Assembly (NCBI RefSeq): GCF_019710575.1 | Contig: NZ_JAHWFK010000074.1 | Coordinates: 1 to 32,915 of the forward strand | Direction of reading: 5' to 3' | DNA length: 32,915 nucleotides | DNA from: Paractinoplanes polyasparticus | Lineage (GTDB): Bacteria; Actinomycetota; Actinomycetes; Mycobacteriales; Micromonosporaceae | In this document: positions 24,702 to 32,839 of the stretch, piece by piece | Numbering within the stretch: position 1 is the stretch's first letter | Layout: every line of letters begins with the position of its first letter | Notes under the pieces: model-generated | What the model was told of the DNA's origin: nothing | The model's database searches: none | Seen by the model: only the letters and a program-made list of their open reading frames with translations | Program-made: the position numbers and the translations under genes

Positions 24702-24745
24702 CTGTGGATTAAAAGTCCACAGCTCTGCCATTGAGCTAGCGGCCC
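24702..24745 (-). pseudogene. 5' half of a tRNA-Lys(TTT) gene
   Basis: On the minus strand the sequence gives acceptor strand GGGCCGC, TA, D arm GCTC-AATGGCA-GAGC, then anticodon arm GTGGA-CTTTTAA-TCCAC with anticodon TTT. After the anticodon arm it diverges: there is no variable loop, no TTCGA T-loop and no 3' acceptor strand. Site-specific recombination inside tRNA genes often breaks at the anticodon loop, so this may be a scar left by an integrative element. No integrase gene is visible in the window. Confidence 0.75.
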
Positions 24746-25038
24746 GCGGTCATAGAGTACCTGCGGCGGCCTGAGTTGTTTTAGTGGTATCCGCTACGGC
24801 GAGCCTGGCACGGGGGAATGCCGGGTGGAGACTGCTGCCAGGCATCCGTCGCTCGTCCTGCCCAGGCGCAGGCGAGCGGGCGGAGCCTCTGCGACCACCT
24901 CACGGGTTGTCGACCCGGTGAGGTTTGCCAGACAAGCCTGGACAGCCGAGTTCAGGCTGCTGCCGATCGCCTCTTCCGGATGCGTGGGGGTCTCTGCCGG
25001 CGGATGGTGACGGCCGCCGGTTCGCGTAAGGTCCTCGC
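24746..25038. other. Gap upstream of the GTPase gene
   Basis: These 293 bases hold no supportable gene. The upstream part is less GC-rich near 24775-24795 (TTGTTTTAGTGGTATCC), which may include the promoter of the GTPase operon. Confidence 0.3.
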
Positions 25039-26184
25039 ATGCAACAGAGGGCGTTCGAGCAGCACATCGCGGTGTTCGGGGAGGGCGGGAGCGGCAAGAC
25101 CGTTCTGCTCTCGTCGTTCTACGGTGCCGCGCAGGAGCCGCAGTATCTTCGCAAGAGCCTGTTTCATGTCTTGGCCGAGGACATCGGGCAGGGTAACCGG
25201 CTGCACAAGAACTACCTCGGTATGAAGGATGACGCGGCGCTGCCGCTCACCACTCGGTTCGGCGCCACGTCGTATGGATTTAGGGTCCAGATGAAGGACG
25301 GGTCGGATCCGGTGGCGGCGAAGTCGCGGCCCTTCGACGTGCTGCGGGTGGTCTGGCACGACTATCCGGGGGAATGGTTCGAGCATTCTGTGCAGAGCGA
25401 GGAGGAGGCTCAGCGCCGTGCTGACACCTTCCGGTCCCTGCTGAGTTCGGACGTCGCCTTGCTGCTGGTAGACGGTCAGAAGTTGCTCGACCACGCGGGA
25501 GAGGAGGATCGGTACTTGAAGTCGCTTTTCAGCAACTTCCGCAACGGCGTGCTCTCGTTGCGGGACGAGCTGCTGGAGGACGGCAAGCCGCTCGCCCAGT
25601 TTCCCCGGATCTGGGTGATGGCCTTGTCGAAGGCCGACCTGCTGCCGCACATGGATGTCTACCGGTTTCGTGATCTGCTCGTCGCCAAGGCCTGTGACGA
25701 CCTTGATCAGCTGCGTGAGGCGATCGGCGGGCTGGTAGAGGGCCGCGAGGCGTTGTCGGTCGGCGAGGATTTCGTGCTGCTCTCGTCGGCGAAGTTCGAG
25801 CCGGGAAAGATCACAGTGCTTGAGCGGGTGGGACTGGATTTGATCCTGCCGCTGGCCGCCATCCTGCCCTTCGAGCGGCACCACCGGTGGCACGATCTGA
25901 AGCAGCTCCCGACGCGAGTGTTCGAGGGCTTGCTCGGCCGTGCCGGCGACCTGGCATCCGCGTTGCTGGCCCGGACCAGAATGCCCGGCCCGCTGGGTTT
26001 GCTGATGAACCTCGTCGGTCCTGACCTTCTGAGCGACGCGGCGAAACTGGCCGGGGACAAGCTCCGTGCGGCGAACGCGGAGGCGCTGTCGAAGAAAGAG
26101 TTCCTCTCGGCCACGCTGACCGGCTTCCGGATAGACCTGGAGACGGGCGAAGAGAACCAGATCTTGCTCCGGAGTGTGCGATGA
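25039..26184 (+). CDS. TRAFAC-like P-loop GTPase
   Basis: A 381-residue protein. Walker A is GEGGSGKT (14-21) in HIAVFGEGGSGKTVLLSSFY. A DxxG-type switch is HDYPGEWF (107-114, D108 and G111). SKAD (197-200) stands where small GTPases have NKxD/TKxD for guanine recognition. The region after about 250 is helical (VFEGLLGRAGDLASALLART) and may be a regulatory or membrane-proximal domain. GTPases of this kind occur in predicted prokaryotic conflict and signalling operons together with dedicated small partners. It overlaps the next gene by ATGA, so the two are translated together. The ATG at 25039 has AAGG seven bases upstream. ATP rather than GTP use cannot be excluded. Confidence 0.78.
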   Translation: MQQRAFEQHIAVFGEGGSGKTVLLSSFYGAAQEPQYLRKSLFHVLAEDIGQGNRLHKNYLGMKDDAALPLTTRFGATSYGFRVQMKDGSDPVAAKSRPFDVLRVVWHDYPGEWFEHSVQSEEEAQRRADTFRSLLSSDVALLLVDGQKLLDHAGEEDRYLKSLFSNFRNGVLSLRDELLEDGKPLAQFPRIWVMALSKADLLPHMDVYRFRDLLVAKACDDLDQLREAIGGLVEGREALSVGEDFVLLSSAKFEPGKITVLERVGLDLILPLAAILPFERHHRWHDLKQLPTRVFEGLLGRAGDLASALLARTRMPGPLGLLMNLVGPDLLSDAAKLAGDKLRAANAEALSKKEFLSATLTGFRIDLETGEENQILLRSVR

Positions 26185-26516
26185 GCCTCATCTGGGCTAC
26201 CCGCGGCCGGTCGTGGGGTTTCCGCTTCCTGCTCACCGGTGAGTTCCCGGACCCTCTGCGCGAGTACGAAGCCGCTTTCGCGGGCGCCGGTGACGCGCAG
26301 CAGGCCTGCTACATTGCCGGGGACCGGGTGGCGTTACGCATCGCGGATCCGCTGGGGCGCAAGGACCAGTCCGGCCGGGTGATTCCGCATGAGTTCGTCG
26401 TCTGCGGACCGCAGGCGGCACAGATCCATACGGTGGCGGACGGTCTTGCGCTCGTATGGCCGCAGGTAGCCGGGGAGTTCGAGCGGGTCTGGCAGATGCC
26501 CCGGCCGCCTGCCTGA
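26181..26516 (+). CDS. Small GTPase-operon partner protein, 111 aa
   Basis: Starts at the ATG overlapping the GTPase stop. The product reads SLIWATRGRSWGFRFLLTGE, FPDPLREYEAAFAGAGDAQQ, RVALRIADPLGRKDQSGRVI and PHEFVVCGPQAAQIHTVADG with a final WPQVAGEFERVW. The RGRSWGFRFL start and the RVIPHEFVV-GP core look like the small cytoplasmic proteins encoded directly after such GTPases; I know them only as GTPase-associated proteins of unknown mechanism. No catalytic motif is visible. The coupling predicts a physical complex or a role as effector or regulator of the GTPase. Confidence 0.65.
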   Translation: MSLIWATRGRSWGFRFLLTGEFPDPLREYEAAFAGAGDAQQACYIAGDRVALRIADPLGRKDQSGRVIPHEFVVCGPQAAQIHTVADGLALVWPQVAGEFERVWQMPRPPA

Positions 26517-26686
26517 AGCCGATCGCCCGTTCGCGTTTCCGGTGGGACCGAGGAGCTGCTGCAAGCCCTGTTCGGGGTCGGGCAGTAGGGGGTGTTATGC
26601 CCGCCGGTTGACCGGATTTCGCTTGGCGGGATGCGCGTGACTGGTGCGGCTACTCTGTGCACGGCCTTCGATACGAGGGGGAAGCC

Positions 26687-27097
26687 GTGTCGCCTTATGA
26701 CATCGATGCTGCTGAGGACTGGCTGGATGGTTGGACCGCCAGTGTCAGTGCTCAGGCTGAGCGTGCTGCGGTGTTGTCGCGCCGGGTTGCGGCGCTGACG
26801 GGCAGTGCGCAGAGCTCGGACGGTTCGATCAAAGTGACGGTCGGTTCGTCCGGGCAGGTGGAGAAGCTGGAGCTCGATGACCGGGTGCATCAGGTGCGTG
26901 GGCCGGAGCTTGCCGAGCGGATCGTGTCGGTGATGCGTCAGGCGCAGGCGCGGCTGGCCCGTCAGGTGTCGGTTGAGGTCGAGCAGACGGTCGGTTCCGA
27001 CACTGAGACCGGCCGGGCGGTGATCCATTCGTTCGAGACGCGTTTCCCCGAGGCCGAGCGTGGCGACGGTCAGGAGCGCGACGATGCCGGCCGGTGA
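26687..27097 (+). CDS. YbaB/EbfC-like protein of a type VII secretion cassette
   Basis: A 136-residue protein from GTG 26687, which has AGGGGGAA three bases upstream. It begins DIDAAEDWLDGWTASVSAQA, has helix AERAAVLSRRVAALTG, then the YbaB-type core SSDGSIKVTVGSSGQVEKLE, LDDRVHQVRGPELAERIVSV and MRQAQARLARQVSVEVEQTV. In actinobacteria YbaB-like proteins frequently accompany WXG100 and ESX cargo genes, perhaps as chaperone or assembly partners rather than nucleoid proteins. It overlaps the next gene by 14 bases and starts the cassette after a 170-bp gap with no gene. Confidence 0.8.
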   Translation: MSPYDIDAAEDWLDGWTASVSAQAERAAVLSRRVAALTGSAQSSDGSIKVTVGSSGQVEKLELDDRVHQVRGPELAERIVSVMRQAQARLARQVSVEVEQTVGSDTETGRAVIHSFETRFPEAERGDGQERDDAGR

Positions 27098-27425
27098 GGT
27101 CCAGTTTCCCGGGTACATGGTGGAGCGGCATGCCGGCAGCGTTGAGCGGGTTTCCGATTCGATGGAGACGGCCCGGTCGGCGGTGCGTGAGGTCACGATG
27201 GACACCGGCGCGTATGGGCAGTTGTGCCAGTTCCTGCCCGGGATCCTGAGCCCGGTCTTCGGCATGGGCTTGGATGCCATGTACAAGACCGTTGATGTGC
27301 TGACCGAGACAGCGGCGAACCTGCGGGCCACGGCCGCTGACATGTCGGCTGCTGACACTGCGAGCGGGCAGCGGATCACTCGGGCGGGTAACGGTGAGCG
27401 TCCCGCGTTGGAGCTTCCGCTGTGA
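27084..27425 (+). CDS. EspC-like type VII secretion-associated protein, 113 aa
   Basis: The ATG at 27084 has AGGAG seven bases upstream. The product is a helical hairpin: VERHAGSVERVSDSMETARS, AVREVTMDTGAYGQLCQFLP, GILSPVFGMGLDAMYKTVDV, LTETAANLRATAADMSAADT. The layout and the DTGAYG-LC--LP segment match the ESX secretion-associated EspC/PE-like families that pair with WXG100/PPE-type cargo. It overlaps the toxin gene by GTGA and probably forms a heterodimer with the N-terminal domain of that protein for export. Confidence 0.8.
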   Translation: MPAGEVQFPGYMVERHAGSVERVSDSMETARSAVREVTMDTGAYGQLCQFLPGILSPVFGMGLDAMYKTVDVLTETAANLRATAADMSAADTASGQRITRAGNGERPALELPL

Positions 27426-28786
27426 CCAATCCGCTGGTTGCGGCTGAGCAGAGTTCGACGACCTGGTACACCGGTCTGGGCCTGGTCGAGAGCGCCGCTC
27501 AGGTGTCCACCGGGATCCAGGACAACAGCTGGGTCGACGGCACGCTCGGCGGGGTCGGCGGCAGCCTCGACATCCTCGGCCTGGCGATCGACCCGCTCGG
27601 CTCGCTGGTCTCGTGGGGCGTGTCCTGGCTGATGGAACACGTCCGGCCGCTGAAAGAGGCGCTGGACTGGCTGGCCGGTAACCCCGACGCGATCGCCGCG
27701 CACGCGACCACCTGGCAGAACGTCTCCACGTTCACCGCCGACGCGCAGGCGCAGTACATGGATGCGCTCAGTCAGGAGATCGCCGACTGGGCGGGCGGAT
27801 CCGGTGACGCCTACCGGCAGCATGCCGGGCTTGTCGCCCAGGTCATGCAGGGCATCTCGTCGGCAGCCGGCGGCATCTCGTACGCCGTCGAAGGCGCCAG
27901 TCTGCTGGTCGGCTTGGTCCGGGGCATCGTCCGTGACCTGATCGCCCAGTTCGTGGGCACCTTGGCGGCGCGGTTGCCGCAATGGCTGGCCGAGGCCGGT
28001 CTGACCCTGGGGCTGGCCACCCCGGTGGTGATCGGTCAGGTCGCCGCGCTGGTCGCCAAGTGGGTCGACAAGATCCAGACGTTCATCCGGGGCCTGCTCA
28101 ACAGCCTTCGCCGGCTGCTGCCGAAGGTTGAATCGCTCGGTGAGATCCTGACCGGTCTCAAGGACGAGCTGGCCAAGCTGATGCGCTCGGCCACTGGCGG
28201 AGGCGGCAGGGGCAGTGACGGCCCGGACGTCCCGGCCGGACACAGGTGGCGTGAAGGTGACCCGCCGCCACCGCCGCGTAGCGGCAACGACCTGCCGACC
28301 GACGCCCATCTCGGTCAGCGTTACGTCGGCGAGAACGACCCGAACAACCCGAACCGCGCGTTCCGGCCGGACACGGTGCACTACATGGACGAGGTCGAGC
28401 GCGAGGCGCACCGGTTGTTCGTCGATGGTGACGGCAACCTGCGTAGTGCCGCCGACGGCAGCCTGTATGACACGTCGGCCGGCTCTACGCACTGGTCCGG
28501 TCAAGGCCGCGCGATCTTCGTTATGGACGGCAGCGGTAACCTGTATGCCACGCTCGACCAGTTCCCCGGCCGCATCCATCACTCGTCGCTGCTCGGCGGT
28601 GAATCGGTGGCTGGCGCGGGCGAGATCGAGGTTCGCGACGGCAGGCTGGTGGCGATGACCGACCAGAGCGGGCACTATCAGCCGCGGGCCGAGCATAACG
28701 ACATCGCACTACAAAGCCTGCGGGATCAGGGATTGAGCACTGATCCCGACTTCGCACAGTACGGATGGGGCGGCAACAGACGATGA
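27422..28786 (+). CDS. WXG100-type polymorphic toxin, probable type VII secretion substrate
   Basis: A 454-residue protein. Residues about 75-180 are the helical export domain (YMDALSQEIADWAGGSGDAY with W123-A-G-G), followed by hydrophobic helices (GASLLVGLVRGIV, GLTLGLATPVVIGQVAALVA). A Gly/Pro-rich linker (about 258-300) leads to a C-terminal effector domain (about 315-440): AHRLFVDGDGNLRSAADGSL, GRAIFVMDGSGNLYATLDQF, PGRIHHSSLLGGESVAGAGE, IEVRDGRLVAMTDQSGHYQP. The HHSS-LGG-x-VAGAGE-x-x-V-x-DG...SGHY-x-P pattern recurs at the C-termini of polymorphic toxins, but I cannot name its activity. The GTG start at 27422 overlaps the EspC-like stop. The next gene overlaps it and is the likely immunity gene. 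Confidence 0.78.
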   Translation: MTNPLVAAEQSSTTWYTGLGLVESAAQVSTGIQDNSWVDGTLGGVGGSLDILGLAIDPLGSLVSWGVSWLMEHVRPLKEALDWLAGNPDAIAAHATTWQNVSTFTADAQAQYMDALSQEIADWAGGSGDAYRQHAGLVAQVMQGISSAAGGISYAVEGASLLVGLVRGIVRDLIAQFVGTLAARLPQWLAEAGLTLGLATPVVIGQVAALVAKWVDKIQTFIRGLLNSLRRLLPKVESLGEILTGLKDELAKLMRSATGGGGRGSDGPDVPAGHRWREGDPPPPPRSGNDLPTDAHLGQRYVGENDPNNPNRAFRPDTVHYMDEVEREAHRLFVDGDGNLRSAADGSLYDTSAGSTHWSGQGRAIFVMDGSGNLYATLDQFPGRIHHSSLLGGESVAGAGEIEVRDGRLVAMTDQSGHYQPRAEHNDIALQSLRDQGLSTDPDFAQYGWGGNRR

Positions 28787-29400
28787 GCATGGACCCCGGC
28801 GACGTTCGCGGCCTGATGAACCAGCTGTTGTATCCGATCGACGGCGCTCCGGATTTGAGCGACGCGATGGCCGCCCGGATGGTCGACAATCTGATCGACG
28901 GCCGGCTGTTCGCACACCCTCCGGCCGTGTACGCCGAAGCGATGGACCACACCCTGAGCCGAGGCGCGTTGCATCCGGAGACGGCCGAGATGAGCCGTCG
29001 ATTCACCGAGCCCGACCTGGTCGACTTTCTACGCCGGGTGCGCCAGCTGCTCGAGGAACGACGCCCCTGGCCGCCCCCGAAGTTCCGCAAGATCGACGTG
29101 GCCGAGTGGCCGTCGTTCGGCGACGCCGCTGTGATCGCTCAGGTCAATCGGCCGACCCTGCAACTCACCGGAGCCGTCGGCTTCCCCTTCGACCACATAC
29201 CGGCCGGCGAAGGCAAACTCCCTGTGCTGATCCTGCAGCTGCGCACTGGCGAAGTCATCGCGCTCATGGGATCGGTCGATCCCCGATCCACGACCTTCGC
29301 CCTGCTGCTTCGCGGCTCCGATGACGCCACCGCCGCGATCACCCACTTCCAACAGCTGAGCGGTCTACGCCCTACCGACATCACCGCCCTCTCAAAGTAA
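28783..29400 (+). CDS. Probable immunity protein for the polymorphic toxin, 205 aa
   Basis: Starts at the ATG overlapping the toxin stop (ATGA). The product is soluble: DPGDVRGLMNQLLYPIDGAP, DLSDAMAARMVDNLIDGRLF, AHPPAVYAEAMDHTLSRGAL, then a C-terminal alpha/beta part (GKLPVLILQLRTGEVIALMG, STTFALLLRGSDDATAAITH). No secretion signal. I do not recognise the fold. Position directly after the toxin gene with translational coupling is the main reason to call it the cognate immunity protein. Confidence 0.6.
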   Translation: MSMDPGDVRGLMNQLLYPIDGAPDLSDAMAARMVDNLIDGRLFAHPPAVYAEAMDHTLSRGALHPETAEMSRRFTEPDLVDFLRRVRQLLEERRPWPPPKFRKIDVAEWPSFGDAAVIAQVNRPTLQLTGAVGFPFDHIPAGEGKLPVLILQLRTGEVIALMGSVDPRSTTFALLLRGSDDATAAITHFQQLSGLRPTDITALSK

Positions 29401-29422
29401 GAGAACCGACCGGAGTGCCCCG

Positions 29423-29737
29423 ATGGCGGTCACCGCTGCCACGCAGATACGCCGCTGGATCGGCACACTCGTGCTCTTCCTGGTCTTCGTCTGGGTCGTC
29501 GTGCTGATCGCCGGGATCGCAGGCGCGTTCCAGGGAGCGCGCTTCCCACTGTTGAACGTCATGGTCGCGCTCATCCCGGGGTGCGCTTTCGTGCCGGCCG
29601 CGTTCTTCTCGATCCAGTTGCATCGCACAGACGACACGGTGACCCTCGACAGGATCTGGTCGAAGGCCCTCGTCTACGGGATCGCGGGAACGATCCTGCT
29701 GATCGGCGGCGCCTACGGTCTCTACGCGATGCGATGA
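29423..29737 (+). CDS. Small membrane protein, 104 aa
   Basis: The ATG at 29423 has GGAG seven bases upstream. Three hydrophobic segments: WIGTLVLFLVFVWVVVLIAG, LLNVMVALIPGCAFVPAAFF and LVYGIAGTILLIGGAYGLYA. It begins 22 bp after the immunity gene and is probably the last gene of the cassette. Function unknown; it may help protect the membrane or assist secretion. Confidence 0.7.
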   Translation: MAVTAATQIRRWIGTLVLFLVFVWVVVLIAGIAGAFQGARFPLLNVMVALIPGCAFVPAAFFSIQLHRTDDTVTLDRIWSKALVYGIAGTILLIGGAYGLYAMR

Positions 29738-30265
29738 GCGGGACCTGCCGCAACGACCTGGCCGACTTGCGGAGGCGACGAGGGTCGACGCCGGCGACAT
29801 CACCGATGCGGCGAAGACCCGGCTCGAGCGGGTCAGCGAGCCGGCGGTTTCGGCATCAACGCCCAATTGTCTTCGTCCTCGGGTGCCGTCGCGCGCATAC
29901 GGTCAACCATGCGCAGGGCAGCACTCGCCGTCGAAATTGTGGGTGACCTCGCGGCCGCCGGCACCCCCGACACGGCGGCGTTGCAGACGGCGGTTCTGCC
30001 GCCACCGGCGGCGAGCGTGATGGCGGGAGCCGGTGCGGTGGAGCGTCTGGATCGCAGCCGTGGTCGCCACCGTGTTGGTCGCGCGCAGGTTCCACAGTCG
30101 CAGGTGCTGTGGCGTCACCCGCCGGTGCTGGCCAAGGCCCGCTGGGCGGCTGAGTCGACTGCTACGCGATGTGACGGGTCATTCGTCGAGCCGCGCGTTT
30201 GATCGCTGCAGATCCGGATGTCGGTGAGATGCCGAAAATTGGCGTGGCGGTGCGAATACTGCTCG
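29738..30265. other. 528-bp gap without a supportable gene
   Basis: This lies between the small membrane protein and the SUKH-like fragment. Several open frames overlap on both strands without protein character. A short stretch at 29787-29850 (DAGDITDAAKTRLERVSEPA) reads like a remnant but has no start and no continuation. Confidence 0.35.
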
Positions 30266-30607
30266 CTATCGCGCCGCTGATTCGACGAGGGTTGTCAACG
30301 CTGGCAGCTCTTCGGTAGCCGCGTCCACCACTGCCTCGACGGAGCGTGCCGAGATGCCGGTATAGCGCTGGGCGAGGGCGACGAGCGCCGAAATCGGTTC
30401 CGGCACGCGGTGGAGGCCGTCGACCGTTTCTAAGGGGCCGACCCCATTTGCCAGCAGCCACAGGTAGTCACCCAAGTTCCGCGCGATGACCGCCAGCTCG
30501 CCCTCGGAGCCCAGGAATACCATCGGTTGAGCCTCGATCCTGGCACCTGGGACACGAATCCAGAACGCCGCGATCCCGCCGCTTCCTGGCCGCCATGTAT
30601 CAGGCAT
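30266..30607 (-). pseudogene. SUKH (SMI1/KNR4)-like immunity protein, C-terminal fragment
   Basis: The frame ending at 30266 reads WRPGSGGIAAFWIRVPGARI, EAQPMVFLGSEGELAVIARN, LGDYLWLLANGVGPLETVDG and ALVALAQRYTGISARSVEAV. VFLGSEGE-x-x-VIA-x-NL-x-x-[FY]-LWLLA-x-G-x-GP is the C-terminal half of SUKH-type immunity proteins found near contact-dependent or type VII toxins. The N-terminal half is not seen; at about 30600 the sequence changes to the start of the propeller gene on the other strand. The ATG at 30607 has no ribosome-binding site. It looks like a truncated immunity gene at a rearrangement point. Confidence 0.6.
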
Positions 30608-32619
30608 CTGCCATTGCACTAGCTCTCGTACCCGGGTTGCAAATTGGCGCCATTCTGTGTGAGGTCCTGGCGATACTGGCCGCCGCGCTGGCGCTGTATT
30701 TCGATCGCATGTCGGAGGACCCGCCGGATCCGAACTTTCGCGTCCTTCCCATTCTTGTAGTTGCAGACATCGAGGCGATTCTCGCCGCGGCCGGCATCGA
30801 TGCCGCCACGGTGCAGAGCATCCGCGGTCCTGCGGTCGCGTTAGCCCAGAGCCTCGGCCACAGCCGGGCGTACCTGCAAGCCGTCGAACGGGCGCTGGGT
30901 GCGAGGGAGGCCGGCGATGAGCTGTGGCTGGCCCGGCAGACAGCAAACGCCCGTGAACATGCCTTGGAGATGGTTCGGCTGCTCGGCGAACTGCCGGCGA
31001 ACCTGAAGACGCTGGCCGCAACGTCTACCGCGCACGGTGCGGAATCCATCCAGATTCCGAAGGCGACCCTTGATGAGGCAAGGACACGCGTGATGATTCC
31101 GGGTGATGCCACACGCGCTGCCTTGCTCGATGGGCTTCAGACGATAGGTTTGGATCAGGCCGAGGCGAGCGATGCTGCGCGTCTGCTCGGCGGCGCCGAC
31201 CCGCCCGAAGGTCAGACGGCGAACCAGATCCTCACCGATTCTGCGACAACGGCCCAGCTGCGCGTGCTTGCCGCGGGCTTTCGCACGTGGGCGGGACAGG
31301 CCGCAGCGTACCCGGCCCACACCGATATCGCACCGCGGTTCCCTGGCGGTGCAACGCGGATCGGCTGTGTTGGTGCCGCGCCGTGCGCCGAGGCGCGCGC
31401 GACCGCATGGCTGAGGTACCTCGCGGTTAGCCCCGACGGCCGGCACGTGTACGGCAGCGCGCGCGACAGCGGCGCCGTCGTTGTCCTGGCACGCGACCCT
31501 ACGTCCGGGCTTCTGACACAGCCGGACGGCCCCGCCGGGTGCGTTGCCGACAGTGCAGCCTTGCCTTCCGGTTGTGCAACCACGCCTGGCCTGGTTTCCC
31601 CGGCAGGGCTCGGCATGGCACCCGACGGCACCAGCCTGTACGTCGCTGCCAACGGATCGGACGCCGTGGTTACCTTCAGCCGGGATCCGACCAGTGGCTC
31701 GCTCGTCCCGGTCGGCTGCGTCGCCGATGCCCGGGCCGCTGTCACCGGCTGTCTATCAGCTCCGGGCCTGGCCGATCCCAACGGAGTCGCGGTAACGCCG
31801 GACGGTGGGCACCTCTACGTCGCCTCGCTCCAGGGCACGATTTCCGTGTTCGCCCGCTCGGCGAACGGCGCATTGGCGCCGACCCAGTGCTTGGCAGACC
31901 CGGCATCGGTGCCGCCAGGCTGCGTCGCGGCGCCCGGCCTGAACGGGGCTGCCGCGGTGGCAGTGACACCAGACGGCCGGCAAGTATACGTGGTCGCTCG
32001 CGAATCAAGCGCTGTCGTTGCCCTGTCTCGTGATCCGGCCAGCGGCGCATTGACCTGGCTTGGCTGCTGGAGCGGCGACAGCGGTGCGCGTCAGGATCTG
32101 GCATGTGCACCTGCCCGTGGCCTGGCATTCGTCCAGGAGGTCATCGTCAGCCCCGATGGCCGACACGTGTATGCCAGCGGAACCGACGCGCACACCATCG
32201 CCGTGTTTGCGCGCCTCGCGGGAGGGAAGCTCGAACAATTTGTCGGCCGCGGTGGCTGTGTGCACGACGCCGACTACGCGGGCGGGACGGGCTGTCAGCA
32301 AGTCGTGGGAATCGCCTTGCCGAACGGGCTTGCTGCCGCCCCGGATGGCGACACCGTGTATGCCGCGGCATTCGGTTTCGGAACTCTGTCGGCGTTCGCC
32401 CGAGACCCGGTTGGCGGTGCAATGGCACCGGTCGACACCTGTCAGACCGCTTCAACCGATGGTGACCCGCGCTGCGCCGACGCCGGCCCCATCCGCGGTG
32501 CGGGCGACGTTGTAGTCAGTCCGGACGGGCGGCACTTGTATCTCGCTGCACCACGGGACGGCACCATCACAGCTTTCTCGCTGTCAGTGCAGAGTTGCCT
32601 ACCACCAACCGGCCAATGA
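30595..32619 (+). CDS. Seven-bladed beta-propeller protein with helical N-terminal domain
   Basis: A 674-residue frame. The N-terminal about 230 residues are helical (MYQASAIALALVPGLQIGAI, EVLAILAAALALYFDRMSED, PPDPNFRVLPILVV). From about 270 there are seven repeats of the YVTN/lactonase type: AVSPDGRHVYGSARDSGAVV, MAPDGTSLYVAANGSDAVVT, VTPDGGHLYVASLQGTISVF, VTPDGRQVYVVARESSAVVA, VSPDGRHVYASGTDAHTIAV, AAPDGDTVYAAAFGFGTLSA and VSPDGRHLYLAAPRDGTITA, ending with CLPPTGQ. Paired Cys residues occur between blades (GCVADSAALPSGC). There is no signal peptide, although paired Cys residues suggest an extracytoplasmic setting. The ATG at 30595 lacks a ribosome-binding site and abuts the truncated SUKH gene, so the true 5' end may be missing. 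Role: probably a binding scaffold; lactonase activity is not supported. Confidence 0.72.
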   Translation: MYQASAIALALVPGLQIGAILCEVLAILAAALALYFDRMSEDPPDPNFRVLPILVVADIEAILAAAGIDAATVQSIRGPAVALAQSLGHSRAYLQAVERALGAREAGDELWLARQTANAREHALEMVRLLGELPANLKTLAATSTAHGAESIQIPKATLDEARTRVMIPGDATRAALLDGLQTIGLDQAEASDAARLLGGADPPEGQTANQILTDSATTAQLRVLAAGFRTWAGQAAAYPAHTDIAPRFPGGATRIGCVGAAPCAEARATAWLRYLAVSPDGRHVYGSARDSGAVVVLARDPTSGLLTQPDGPAGCVADSAALPSGCATTPGLVSPAGLGMAPDGTSLYVAANGSDAVVTFSRDPTSGSLVPVGCVADARAAVTGCLSAPGLADPNGVAVTPDGGHLYVASLQGTISVFARSANGALAPTQCLADPASVPPGCVAAPGLNGAAAVAVTPDGRQVYVVARESSAVVALSRDPASGALTWLGCWSGDSGARQDLACAPARGLAFVQEVIVSPDGRHVYASGTDAHTIAVFARLAGGKLEQFVGRGGCVHDADYAGGTGCQQVVGIALPNGLAAAPDGDTVYAAAFGFGTLSAFARDPVGGAMAPVDTCQTASTDGDPRCADAGPIRGAGDVVVSPDGRHLYLAAPRDGTITAFSLSVQSCLPPTGQ

Positions 32620-32839
32620 ACACGTTCGAGACATCGAACCACCTGGGCATAGGGGGCGAAAATCATGGCGCCAGGACCCCCGCTGGCCCGAGCCTGGGCG
32701 CTTCGGGGCATGCCCTGTGATGGCCGTTGCAGACCCGCGGTGCTGGCATCCCGACAGCATCAACGAAGGTTCACGCGATTCACCCGTCCGGTCTGCCCCT
32801 CACCCGTGACCCCCGGATGGGGCGGGAGGTCCTTCGGCT

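Noticed and set aside
26309..28696. A 795-codon minus-strand open frame over the type VII cassette
   Set aside because: It lies antisense to four well-supported overlapping genes and has the Arg/Pro/Gln-rich composition of a shadow frame.
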